Shown piece after piece: positions 1 through 6,350 of a stretch of DNA of 12,981 nucleotides (positions are counted from its first letter, which is position 1; every line of letters begins with the position of its first letter). The position numbers and the translations under genes were made by a program. The stretch is from Bacteroidia bacterium (GTDB lineage: Bacteria; Bacteroidota; Bacteroidia; NS11-12g; UBA955). The stretch lies in assembly GCA_023228875.1 (NCBI GenBank), contig JALOAG010000023.1:1-12981 (forward strand). The letters run 5' to 3'. The notes below the pieces were generated by a model that did not search any database, had not been told where the DNA came from, and saw only the letters and a list, made by a program, of their open reading frames with translations.

Positions 1-23
1 TTACTTATTATATATATATTCCT

Positions 24-113
24 TATAATGTTTCAGGCTTTTTGGCTTGAAAAAAGGCTTGAAAAAAAAAGCATTGTTTATATATATAACATAAAGCCTT
101 TTGGCTTGCCAAA
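24..113. other. AT-rich leader with short repeats and hairpins
   Basis: Non-coding stretch at the left edge. It has alternating TA runs (about 10-19 and 79-88) and a 12-nt direct repeat GGCTTGAAAAAA at 44-55 and 56-67. A perfect hairpin AAGCC-TTTT-GGCTT lies at 94-107, nested with a second inverted repeat TTTGGC-TT-GCCAAA at 100-113. A TATAAT box sits at 24-29, but its expected -35 position has poor sequence. Together with the adjacent 15-bp array this resembles a replication or transcription control region, but no DnaA box was seen. The role is inferred. Confidence 0.45.
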
Positions 114-125
114 CTTGTTGCAAAA

Positions 126-206
126 ACTAGGTAACTTGAAACTAGGTAACTTGAAACTAGGTAACTTGAAACTAGGTAACTTGAAACTAGGTAACTTGAA
201 ACTAGG
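126..206. repeat. 15-bp tandem direct repeat array (iteron-like)
   Basis: Five identical full copies of ACTAGGTAACTTGAA (126-140, 141-155, 156-170, 171-185, 186-200) are followed by a 6-nt partial copy ACTAGG (201-206). The unit length is a multiple of three and lacks stops, so spurious open frames run through it on both strands. Identical, exactly spaced units beside an AT-rich tract and ahead of replication genes fit an iteron-type origin or operator array. A simple slippage repeat is the alternative. The last partial copy runs into AGGAG (204-208), which could act as a ribosome binding site for an ATG at 215. Confidence 0.9.
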
Positions 207-328
207 AGTAAGATATGCGAGAAAAATGTATGACAACCATGCAAACCCGCTGCCAGAGCCAAAAACAAGCTTTGAAAAGGGCAAAAAAGACCAAAACAAC
301 CAAATTTAAAAAACAGGAGGCAAGAAAA

Positions 329-766
329 ATGCTAATTTGGACAAATAATATTGCAAGAGACAGGGAAACTTTTTCTGAATTTGCAAATTCTCAAGGATTT
401 GGAGGCATTGCATCGTTTATAAAAAGCTATAAAAGAGCTTTAAACATGCAAACCAGCGAGCTAATACAAAACATTGCAATGTTAGAAACGCTTAAAAAGT
501 ATCACTTTTTTTTGGCTGCAGGTGAAGAAAAAACTATTCTTAACTCAAAGCCAATCAATAAAACGTTCAACAGGTTTTATCAGATTATGGACGCATTAGT
601 CGATATGGAAATCAGTATGCTTGCACAAGATGATGGAAACTTGCTTGTAACAGCATACAGTTTTGAAAAACATGCAACAATAAGCATAAGCATCTTTGGC
701 TATATAGAAAACCAAAAGTGCCTTATTGGAAATGATTTAAAAGAAATAGCAAAGGAAATATCATGA
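329..766 (+). CDS. Hypothetical protein, first gene of the module
   Basis: The protein is 145 aa from the ATG at 329, which is preceded by a perfect AGGAGG (315-320) at 8-nt spacing. I do not recognise the family. It appears soluble and mostly helical in its first half, with short beta-like segments near residues 95-125 (LLVTAYSFEK, ATISISIFGYI). An in-frame ATG at 215 also has an AGGAG and would add a 38-residue, very Lys/Arg/Gln-rich extension. I prefer 329 because of its better ribosome binding site, but both could be used. The stop overlaps the next start (ATGA), so the two are probably translationally coupled. Position directly after the repeat array suggests an early or regulatory gene, but nothing in the sequence shows a function. 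Confidence 0.7.
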   Translation: MLIWTNNIARDRETFSEFANSQGFGGIASFIKSYKRALNMQTSELIQNIAMLETLKKYHFFLAAGEEKTILNSKPINKTFNRFYQIMDALVDMEISMLAQDDGNLLVTAYSFEKHATISISIFGYIENQKCLIGNDLKEIAKEIS

Positions 767-966
767 ATAAAAAAACAAAAGTAATATATGCACGTGTTTC
801 AGAAGCAATGTATGAGACACTAAAAGCAGGACAGGAGGCTTGCGAGCTATCCTCATTGTCAGAATACTTGCGAGCACTGATAGAATTACAACACAGCGTT
901 CGTTTCACAAACATTAAAAGCACTGAAACAAAACCTAAAATGGAATTAATTAAAAAAAATGTTTAA
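763..966 (+). CDS. Small ribbon-helix-helix-like DNA-binding protein
   Basis: The protein is 67 aa and starts inside the stop of the upstream gene (ATGA), with AAAGGAA (751-757) as ribosome binding site. The N-terminal half reads as an RHH fold: a beta-strand-like KVIYARVSE (residues 6-14), a first helix around AMYETLKAGQEACE, and a second helix SSLSEYLRALIELQ. The C-terminal about 20 residues are Lys-rich and probably disordered. RHH proteins of the CopG/Arc type bind DNA as dimers, placing the strand in the major groove, and commonly repress their own operon. A perfect palindrome and a promoter lie just downstream, so control of the next operon is a reasonable guess. The fold is assigned by pattern only. 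Confidence 0.55.
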   Translation: MNKKTKVIYARVSEAMYETLKAGQEACELSSLSEYLRALIELQHSVRFTNIKSTETKPKMELIKKNV

Positions 967-978
967 TGGTTTAATTGC

Positions 979-988
979 TTGCATGCAA
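979..988. promoter_or_regulatory. Palindrome, possible operator
   Basis: TTGCATGCAA is a perfect 10-bp palindrome in the 111-bp gap between the RHH gene and the ATPase gene, about 41 bp upstream of the -35 box. RHH repressors often bind short palindromes, so this could be an operator. The core GCATGC also occurs inside several genes of the window, so its specificity is uncertain. Confidence 0.3.
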
Positions 989-1029
989 AGGCTTTATGAA
1001 TTATTTGTCGGGAAATATTAAAATAAAGC

Positions 1030-1057
1030 TTGACAAAAAGCATTAAGCTAATTTAAT
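1030..1057 (+). promoter_or_regulatory. Sigma70-type promoter for the ATPase operon
   Basis: A consensus -35 TTGACA (1030-1035), a 16-nt spacer and TTTAAT (1052-1057, five of six matches to TATAAT) sit in one of the few true intergenic gaps. Transcription would start near 1064, giving a very short leader with the ribosome binding site AAAGGAG (1066-1072) almost at the 5' end. TTGAC is common in this AT-rich DNA because of codon use, so position and the paired -10 are the main support. Confidence 0.55.
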
Positions 1058-1077
1058 GGAAACAGAAAGGAGATTAA

Positions 1078-1911
1078 ATGGAAAAACAACAAAGTGTCCA
1101 TAAGCCAATATTCAAAGAAGGCGAAGTGCTTGTCTTGAATACAGACAATAACACACTGCCTTTTAAAAATATTGAAAGATTTGTGGACGTGCAAGTTACC
1201 CGTTTTTCACCAGTAGACAATACTGCTGGGTGCTTTAATTTTTATTTAAGACAGTTAAAGCTTGTAAAAACGGGGCAGGAAATAATGCAGGTTGACGGCG
1301 ACGTTGACAGGCATGGTAGAAAGATTGACTACAGCAAGGTAAAGCTTGTAGTAATCGACACGTTGACAAAACTGTTTGAGCATATGCTGGTGCACTACAA
1401 GTTAACAAATACCGCCAGCGGTTCCAAAGATTTAAGAAATGCTTTTGGCTTGTTTCAAGGCGGAGTTTCAGACCTTTGGATAGGGCTTAACAGTTTCCCA
1501 ATACCAGTTGTGCTATTCTCACATTTTGATGAATTGCTTGACGAACAGGGACTTATTGACAGACGTGCTTATATACCCGGAAAAGCAATGTCAGGCAAGG
1601 TAGAAGCAGAATTCACTATAGTGCTTGCAGCGGTCCCCGACCGTTACGAGCAAGACATTTCAAAACGTTTTAGGTTTCAAACATCTATGCTAAGTGGCTA
1701 TACATGTAAAACACCTTTGGAAATGTACAACAATGATGAGTTATACGTGCCAAACGACTTGAATTCTATCTTGTACAGGGTTTATGAGTACTATGAAGGC
1801 AAGCCTGGCGAGTACAGAATACCAAACATTCTTATCAACGGTGCATCGGGTTCAGGCAAGTCAACCTCACTTAGAAACCTTGTTGAAAAAGCAGGACAGA
1901 AAAATGTTTAA
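1078..1911 (+). CDS. Circularly permuted RecA/Sak4-like (AAA_24-type) P-loop ATPase
   Basis: The protein is 277 aa with a clear start (AAAGGAG, 5-nt spacing). It resembles the phage AAA_24/Sak4-like ATPases, RecA-fold proteins that promote ssDNA annealing or strand pairing and usually sit next to an SSB gene. The order of elements is rotated. Residues 16-30 (VLVLNTDNNTLPFK) correspond to the beta2 segment that normally follows the P-loop helix. The Walker B-like strand KLVVID is at 89-94, and the sensor-like strand VVLFSH at 144-149. The usual C-terminal end of the family (KTPLEMY, then PNDLNSIL) is at 211-232. Only after that, past a linker GKPGEYR, comes beta1 plus the Walker A motif GASGSGKS (255-262) and the start of helix alpha1 (TSLRNL), ending at residue 277. 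All core elements are present once, so this does not look like simple truncation. The stop overlaps the start of the next gene. The family assignment is from memory of motifs. Confidence 0.75.
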   Translation: MEKQQSVHKPIFKEGEVLVLNTDNNTLPFKNIERFVDVQVTRFSPVDNTAGCFNFYLRQLKLVKTGQEIMQVDGDVDRHGRKIDYSKVKLVVIDTLTKLFEHMLVHYKLTNTASGSKDLRNAFGLFQGGVSDLWIGLNSFPIPVVLFSHFDELLDEQGLIDRRAYIPGKAMSGKVEAEFTIVLAAVPDRYEQDISKRFRFQTSMLSGYTCKTPLEMYNNDELYVPNDLNSILYRVYEYYEGKPGEYRIPNILINGASGSGKSTSLRNLVEKAGQKNV

Positions 1912-3016
1912 TCTTGACAGCATACAAAAAAACTTGTTAACAAAAATCTTTAGTAGGATTAAAGCATATGGATATCATGCACGCTTTGCTGATAAATACA
2001 TGCTTTATGAAGCTATTGATTTTAACACCATGCAATTTACTATTGCTTTGGGAGACAACAAGGTTATCAAGATTGAATTTGCAAACTGTTTAAACGATGA
2101 AAAAGTTGGTTGGAAACACTTGATGCTACAGGAGGCAATCAAGTATAAAAATGTTGCAGGATATTCAACCAAATCTTTTGCAGGAGAGACTTATACTGTT
2201 GTTTTTTCAACAGACGGGAAACAGCATGTTTTGAAGAATGAAACAATCAAAGATTATAACTTTTTGCGAGTTGACCAGTTTCATTCAGAAGGTAAGATAG
2301 AAATCGAGCCACAAGTGGTTGAGTTATTCAAATCGGCACGCAAGCATGCACAAGGTACAGCAAACAAGAAATTCATGCACTATTACGTCATTGATACAGG
2401 CATGCAAGCCATTGTAACAAATGCAATGATAGCAATCAAGCATTGCAACACTGACCAGGAATTCACGTTTTTCAACAAGGAAATTCTTGAAATTGTACAA
2501 GACTTTGGAAATACTGTCGAGTATGGTTTTGATGGTAACGAGCATTTACAACTGTTTTCATCTAACAGCGACAGTAGCATTCTGTTTACAACACCAGTTC
2601 GCAAACGTGGCTTAACGCAAGACAGATTAAGCACAACCTTGCAAGCAATCAAGCAGGCAAATTATATCGAAGAAAAAATAGATTTGTTTACATTAAGCGA
2701 GTTGTACCCGCTTATGAAAAACAATCACCATGTCATAGCTTATTCAGACGGTACACATTCCCGTTATTCTATCACTGATATTAACAACATGAAGCGGAAA
2801 AAAGAATTGCAATCACAGCACACAATACAGGTTGGCTTTATTCTTTCAAAAGAAGCCGTTAAGCTCATTATCGAAGGAAATATAGGCATTGTATCCGTTA
2901 CTGATTTAGATAAGATTAAATCACGTTATTTGGATGCAATAATATCTACCCGACCAATAATCATAAAAACCAATGCAGGCACGGAAATAATACTTACCCT
3001 GCCTGAAATAAAGTAA
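1904..3016 (+). CDS. Possible sliding-clamp-like (beta/DnaN fold) protein
   Basis: The protein is 370 aa from the ATG at 1904, which overlaps the ATPase stop by 8 nt. An in-frame ATG further upstream (1784) would lie deep inside the ATPase gene and lacks a better ribosome binding site. The length is close to bacterial beta clamps (about 365-380 aa). Residues about 133-231 follow the rhythm of a clamp domain: a helix VVELFKSARKHA, a strand pair YYVIDTGMQAIVTNAMIA, then FTFFNKEILEIVQDF and a strand VEYGFDGNEHLQLF. The C-terminus (YLDAI, then PIIIKTNAGTEIILTLPEI) resembles the last strands of clamp domain 3. No catalytic motif is visible. It sits between the RecA-like ATPase and the SSB-like gene, which suits a DNA-tethering factor. 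The assignment is pattern-based and tentative; an unrelated phage protein is possible. Confidence 0.4.
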   Translation: MFNLDSIQKNLLTKIFSRIKAYGYHARFADKYMLYEAIDFNTMQFTIALGDNKVIKIEFANCLNDEKVGWKHLMLQEAIKYKNVAGYSTKSFAGETYTVVFSTDGKQHVLKNETIKDYNFLRVDQFHSEGKIEIEPQVVELFKSARKHAQGTANKKFMHYYVIDTGMQAIVTNAMIAIKHCNTDQEFTFFNKEILEIVQDFGNTVEYGFDGNEHLQLFSSNSDSSILFTTPVRKRGLTQDRLSTTLQAIKQANYIEEKIDLFTLSELYPLMKNNHHVIAYSDGTHSRYSITDINNMKRKKELQSQHTIQVGFILSKEAVKLIIEGNIGIVSVTDLDKIKSRYLDAIISTRPIIIKTNAGTEIILTLPEIK

Positions 3017-3031
3017 AAAAAAGGAGACAAA

Positions 3032-3958
3032 ATGTTAGATTTAACAATATTTGAAAACATGGGCGACAGCAAAATTGAAGATTTGGCAAAGGAAAGAGGG
3101 GAATCAAAGTATCCTGGTATATTTTTAACAAAAATCAAGCAAGCAGTGGTCAATGTTAGCGACTCAAGAGTTGCAATGATTGACATTAGGATACAAATTC
3201 TTGATGAGGAAACAAAAAATGTTGTGTCAGAAATCGATTTGGATACAATGTTTCTAACTGGAATAAACGGCAAAGAGCAAAACAGCCACAAAAAAGCCAA
3301 AGACAAAGTCAACACAATCAGAAGGCTATTAAACCCTGACTTGACAAACGAGACAGCAAAAAAGTGGAACATTGCTGAAACACCTGCAAGGGCATGGATA
3401 GCTGATATCAAAGAATGGAAAGAAGGGGTGATGAAACCTCAACTTGTTGACATTATAAACAAACCATTTTATGCAGTGATTACCTGCTATCATAAATTCC
3501 AACGCATTCACGTCAACGGATATTCCCGCACGCCAATTGTTTCATATCAAGAAGACCCAATTATGCACAGACAAGAACGCCAATCACCAGAGGTAATTTC
3601 TGTACCTGACTACAGCTCACCTCAATTCCCTTCTTTTTCAATTTGGGAGGTATACACCTTTGGTACAAAACAATCGCTTTCAGAGTTGCATAACGGCATT
3701 AACTTGCCTGATAACGACCCTGAGAAAAATATCAATAAAACTTACGCCAATGCAATTGAAAAAGCACAAAAAGGCGAATTCCGTGAAACAGAATTATTTG
3801 GCAGGGATGAAATTGAATTCCGAAGAAAATTGCTTGTTTCACGCTTAGGACAGAGTTTTGATGCTGCACGCTTTGTCAAGATGAATAGTGCAATTGACCA
3901 ACAACTGGGCAAGCCCGTTACAGTAACACCAACATCGCACGGGTTTGATTTGTTTTAA
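3032..3958 (+). CDS. Probable phage ssDNA-binding protein (SSB-like)
   Basis: The protein is 308 aa, with AAGGAG (3021-3026) 5 nt before the ATG. Residues about 28-78 form alternating strands (IFLTKIKQAVVNV, VAMIDIRIQILDE, DTMFLTG), followed by a helix (HKKAKDKVNTIRRLL). A second strand set at 143-165 (NKPFYAVITCYHKF, IHVNGYSRTPIV) completes what looks like an OB-type core. The C-terminus ends in an aromatic/acidic tail GFDLF, reminiscent of the acidic-phenylalanine tip by which SSBs recruit partner proteins. It lies just after the RecA-like ATPase and clamp-like genes, and Sak4-type ATPases are commonly paired with an SSB. The function is inferred from this pattern and context; no single motif is diagnostic. 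Confidence 0.45.
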   Translation: MLDLTIFENMGDSKIEDLAKERGESKYPGIFLTKIKQAVVNVSDSRVAMIDIRIQILDEETKNVVSEIDLDTMFLTGINGKEQNSHKKAKDKVNTIRRLLNPDLTNETAKKWNIAETPARAWIADIKEWKEGVMKPQLVDIINKPFYAVITCYHKFQRIHVNGYSRTPIVSYQEDPIMHRQERQSPEVISVPDYSSPQFPSFSIWEVYTFGTKQSLSELHNGINLPDNDPEKNINKTYANAIEKAQKGEFRETELFGRDEIEFRRKLLVSRLGQSFDAARFVKMNSAIDQQLGKPVTVTPTSHGFDLF

Positions 3959-3961
3959 ATA

Positions 3962-3994
3962 ATTTATTACAGGATTATTACAGAATTATTACAG
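3962..3994. repeat. Three 11-bp direct repeats (ATTATTACAG core)
   Basis: Three adjacent 11-nt units (3962-3972, 3973-3983, 3984-3994) share the 3' sequence TATTACAG and differ only in their first three bases. They lie immediately after the SSB-like gene and directly before a GC-rich hairpin. They could be a protein-binding array or a slippage repeat. Confidence 0.7.
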
Positions 3995-3997
3995 GGC

Positions 3998-4033
3998 GGC
4001 AGGACATTATCTCCTTCTATCAACAGTCCTGCC
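3998..4033 (+). terminator. GC-rich hairpin between SSB-like gene and small membrane protein gene
   Basis: The arms GGCAGGAC (3998-4005) and GTCCTGCC (4026-4033) are perfectly complementary around a 20-nt loop. There is no T-run after the 3' arm, so a classic intrinsic terminator is doubtful. The loop holds TCTCCTT (4010-4016), which could pair, with one bulge, with the downstream ribosome binding site AAGGGAGA (4051-4058). Partial terminator, RNA-stability element and translation control are all possible. Confidence 0.45.
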
Positions 4034-4063
4034 TGCCTTGTATCAACCAAAAGGGAGAGAGAT

Positions 4064-4318
4064 ATGAAAAATACATTCAGAATAATCAAAGACACACTGC
4101 TTGTAATTGCATTGTTTTGCATTATTTATTTAACAATCGAGCTAAAAATAATGCAAAAAAATCAAGAAGCAGTTAGAATTTATGTAAACGCTTTGGAAGA
4201 AATTGTTTTCAAGGACTATTTCACACCAGCCAAAGAAGACGCTCTTGAACCAGCAAAAATTAGATTTATCAAAAACTTGCAAAAAGAGAAGAAACAGCAA
4301 CAACAGGCAGGCAAGTAA
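4064..4318 (+). CDS. Small single-pass membrane protein
   Basis: The protein is 84 aa, with ribosome binding site AGGGAG (4052-4057). A hydrophobic segment at residues about 11-26 (TLLVIALFCIIYLTIE) follows a basic N-terminus, suggesting one membrane span anchored at the N-terminus. There is no signal-peptidase or lipobox cysteine motif. The rest is charged and helical, with a Lys/Gln-rich C-terminal tail (QKEKKQQQQAGK) that may form a coiled coil. It has no recognisable family. The stop codon shares bases with the next start (TAATG). As the only clear membrane protein between recombination genes, it might anchor a complex or be an early host-modifying protein, but this is guesswork. Confidence 0.65.
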   Translation: MKNTFRIIKDTLLVIALFCIIYLTIELKIMQKNQEAVRIYVNALEEIVFKDYFTPAKEDALEPAKIRFIKNLQKEKKQQQQAGK

Positions 4319-4737
4319 TGAAAGAATTAACAATCAAGTCTTACGGTAAAAACATGGTAGTTGGAATGTATGATGCAGAAAGTCGCACAATTTTTATAAA
4401 CAAAAGCATAAACCATCTGTTTAGGAATTTAAATGCTTTTTGTGTCAACAGTGAATTACTGCCACAAAGTACTGGCTGGCATACCATTGCTTTTAAAATC
4501 AGTTATGACACAGCTTATACCATTTCAAAAATGAAATTTGAAGAATTGTTAAGAAGAGCTGAAACAAAGATTTACCATAGAAATGAAACACAGTTTGCCA
4601 TACCTTTGGCATTGCTTGACACAAAAAACAATATTACAGGCAAGATTGAAAAAGATGGTCAATCGCTGGATACATTTTTTAAAGAAACAATCAAAAAAGA
4701 CCCATATAAAGGTTGGCTTTTAAGGACATACAAATGA
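4318..4737 (+). CDS. Hypothetical protein
   Basis: The protein is 139 aa and starts within the stop of the upstream gene (TAATG). It has only a weak AGGCA-type ribosome binding site, so translation is probably coupled. The N-terminal part looks beta-rich (LTIKSYGKNMVVGMYD, RTIFINKS), followed by mixed helix. No cysteine motifs, membrane segments or catalytic signatures were seen, and I do not recognise the family. Its stop overlaps the next start (ATGA). Confidence 0.65.
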   Translation: MKELTIKSYGKNMVVGMYDAESRTIFINKSINHLFRNLNAFCVNSELLPQSTGWHTIAFKISYDTAYTISKMKFEELLRRAETKIYHRNETQFAIPLALLDTKNNITGKIEKDGQSLDTFFKETIKKDPYKGWLLRTYK

Positions 4738-4982
4738 ACCAGAACACTGTTTTGTCAATGGAGGCATTACTCATTCAAGCAAGCAGGGTGCGAGCAAGAC
4801 TTAACAGCTTGCCACAAAACATTCAACCTGCAATCAGAATGAATGAGTATGCACAGGCACTAAAAACCTTGCTCAAAAGTATTGACATGGTGCATGCAAA
4901 CACGAGCAAACAGATTAATTATGAAATAGATACAAAGACAAAGGAGACAGATGATGAAAGAATGCAGTTTAAATACAAGTAA
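4734..4982 (+). CDS. Hypothetical small helical protein
   Basis: The protein is 82 aa. The ATG at 4734 overlaps the upstream stop (ATGA) and has AAGGA at about 4721-4725, so I prefer it to an in-frame ATG at 4713 that would lie inside the previous gene. The sequence is almost entirely helical (for example MEALLIQASRVRARLNSL and EYAQALKTLLKSIDM). The C-terminus is charged and overlaps the start of the nuclease gene by 32 nt. The function is unknown; a helical adaptor for its operon neighbour is conceivable but not shown. Confidence 0.6.
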   Translation: MNQNTVLSMEALLIQASRVRARLNSLPQNIQPAIRMNEYAQALKTLLKSIDMVHANTSKQINYEIDTKTKETDDERMQFKYK

Positions 4983-5946
4983 ACTGATAAATAATATGAC
5001 AAATAACTTTGGCTACCCTGACTTTTTATACAAGGTTTTGGCTTGCGAGCATTACTCAGGTGCCAAAACAAAGCAGGATTTTAGTGTTACCCAATTCAAT
5101 GACCCTGCAAACATGACACTGTTAAAAAACAGGCATAAAGATGAAATAGTCAAGGACGTTTCAGACTTGTATGCAATCATTTTGGGGGTTGGGTTTCACT
5201 TGCTTTGCGAGGAAACACTGGGCAAAGAGGCTATGTATATAACAGAAGAACGACGTTTTATTGAAATAGGTGGCAAGATTGTCTCAGGGCAGTTCGATTT
5301 GTACATACCTGAGGAAAAACTTTTAATCGACTTTAAGGTAACAAAGGCATCGAGTTATATGTATGGTACAAGACAGCCACAGTATGACATGCAGATGAAT
5401 TTAAATAGGTACATCTTGCAGGCACACGGCTTGCAGGTAGATAAAATGCAAATTGTTGAACTGTATAGAGACTTTGATAAAGCTTCTGTAACTCGCAACA
5501 GCAAGTACCCGTTATCTGCATTTAACATTATTGACTGTAACTTTATGACTGATGCTGCTATCGAGCATACCTTGTTGCAATACATTCAAGATTATAATCA
5601 GATTAGCCAACTACCCGATGATAAGTTGCCAGTATGCTCTTCTGACGACAGGTGGGAGAGAGACCATAAGTACGCAGTAATGAAGCATGGAAACAAGCGA
5701 GCAATCAGAGTATTTGATAATCAAAACGAAGCAAATACATATAGAGACTTGAACTGTAATCTTGAGGAAACATACATTGAACACAGGCCAGCTACCCCTA
5801 CCCGTTGTCTTGACTGGTGCGAGGTAAACAAATACTGTCCATTTTATACAGCATACATGAAGAAACAAGAAAACATATTAAAACAGGAGGCATTAAATGT
5901 TAGTAAAGAAAATACCATTAATTATATCAAAAGAGACTTATTCTAA
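4951..5946 (+). CDS. Cas4/RecB-like PD-(D/E)XK exonuclease with Fe-S-type cysteines
   Basis: The protein is 331 aa, with GGAG at 4943-4946. Tandem ATGs at 4951 and 4954 are both possible starts; the second has the better spacing. RecB-family nuclease motifs are in order: GVGFH (His83), GQFDLY (Asp116), LLIDFK (Asp127, Lys129) and the QxxxxxY motif (Gln148-Tyr154). Four cysteines follow the nuclease core: Cys229, then C-x3-C-x5-C at 286, 290 and 296, as expected for an Fe-S cluster that stabilises Cas4/AddB-type nucleases. The enzyme would resect DNA ends to give single strands for the RecA-like and SSB-like proteins upstream. A segment at 238-265 (KYAVMKHGNKRAIRVFD) matches what I recall of phage Cas4-like exonucleases. 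No CRISPR array or Cas1/Cas2 is nearby, so this is a recombination nuclease, not an adaptation protein. Confidence 0.85.
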   Translation: MMKECSLNTSKLINNMTNNFGYPDFLYKVLACEHYSGAKTKQDFSVTQFNDPANMTLLKNRHKDEIVKDVSDLYAIILGVGFHLLCEETLGKEAMYITEERRFIEIGGKIVSGQFDLYIPEEKLLIDFKVTKASSYMYGTRQPQYDMQMNLNRYILQAHGLQVDKMQIVELYRDFDKASVTRNSKYPLSAFNIIDCNFMTDAAIEHTLLQYIQDYNQISQLPDDKLPVCSSDDRWERDHKYAVMKHGNKRAIRVFDNQNEANTYRDLNCNLEETYIEHRPATPTRCLDWCEVNKYCPFYTAYMKKQENILKQEALNVSKENTINYIKRDLF

Positions 5947-6349
5947 GATTGAAGACGGCGAGTATTTGGCTCATCTTGTAAAAAGCAATAAGTATGAAAC
6001 AGTGCATGAAGCAATCATTGAATGGTGGCACAAGTGCAAATTAAAGGAAAAAAAGTATCAAAGCATGAAATGTATTGTCAACATGAATAAGCAAAGAGCT
6101 ATAAAAACATTAACAGATTTGATTGTTAAAGACAAGCAAGACATAAATGACATTGTAATGGTTTTAAATAAATCATTGCACCATAGGTTTTGGAAAGATA
6201 ACTTGCTATCCATAGGCAAATTACGCAAGCTAAGCTCTAACGGGGTAACAAAGTATGAGAATATTTACCTGATTTGTGTCAAGGATGCTGAAGAAATAGA
6301 AGAGAGAGCACCACGCAAACCATTTATAAATACATTGAAGGTACTGTAG
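5897..6349 (+). CDS. Probable replication initiation / helicase-loader-like protein
   Basis: The protein is 150 aa, starting 50 nt inside the nuclease gene with a strong AGGAGG (5885-5890). Residues about 90-118 (LNKSLHHRFWKDNLLS, then KLRKLSSNG) resemble the conserved C-terminal segment of phage replication organisers and DnaT/DnaD-like loaders, whose common form is FWxxNxLSxxKLRK. The N-terminal half is basic and helical. It ends 1 nt before the DnaB gene, the usual place for a loader. It would bring the helicase to the origin or to SSB-coated DNA. No P-loop is present, so it is not a DnaC-type ATPase loader. The assignment rests on one short motif and on gene order. Confidence 0.55.
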   Translation: MLVKKIPLIISKETYSKIEDGEYLAHLVKSNKYETVHEAIIEWWHKCKLKEKKYQSMKCIVNMNKQRAIKTLTDLIVKDKQDINDIVMVLNKSLHHRFWKDNLLSIGKLRKLSSNGVTKYENIYLICVKDAEEIEERAPRKPFINTLKVL

Positions 6350-6350
6350 C

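Noticed and set aside
23..309. Open reading frames on both strands through the 15-bp repeat array
   Set aside because: The repeat unit is 15 nt and contains no stop, so any frame stays open through it. The predicted proteins are just repeated LKLGN-type or similar peptides without good ribosome binding sites.
763..966. Antitoxin of a toxin-antitoxin pair
   Set aside because: The RHH-like protein has no adjacent RelE/ParE/MazF-like partner. The neighbours are an unknown gene and the ATPase operon.
1784..1903. Upstream extension of the clamp-like gene to the ATG at 1784
   Set aside because: It would overlap the P-loop coding end of the ATPase gene by about 130 nt. The ATG at 1904 matches the overlap style of the other genes.
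1850..1911. Programmed frameshift joining the ATPase P-loop to the downstream gene
   Set aside because: Considered as an explanation for the C-terminal Walker A. The downstream protein does not continue the ATPase fold, while the missing parts are all found at the N-terminus of the same protein, so permutation fits better.
2926..3411. 161-aa minus-strand frame with hydrophobic segments
   Set aside because: It lies fully antisense to the clamp-like and SSB-like genes. Hydrophobic stretches are a by-product of Lys/Asn-rich codons read in reverse, and there is no ribosome binding site.
4951..5946. CRISPR adaptation Cas4
   Set aside because: No repeats of the CRISPR type and no Cas1/Cas2 are nearby. 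Context is phage recombination and replication.
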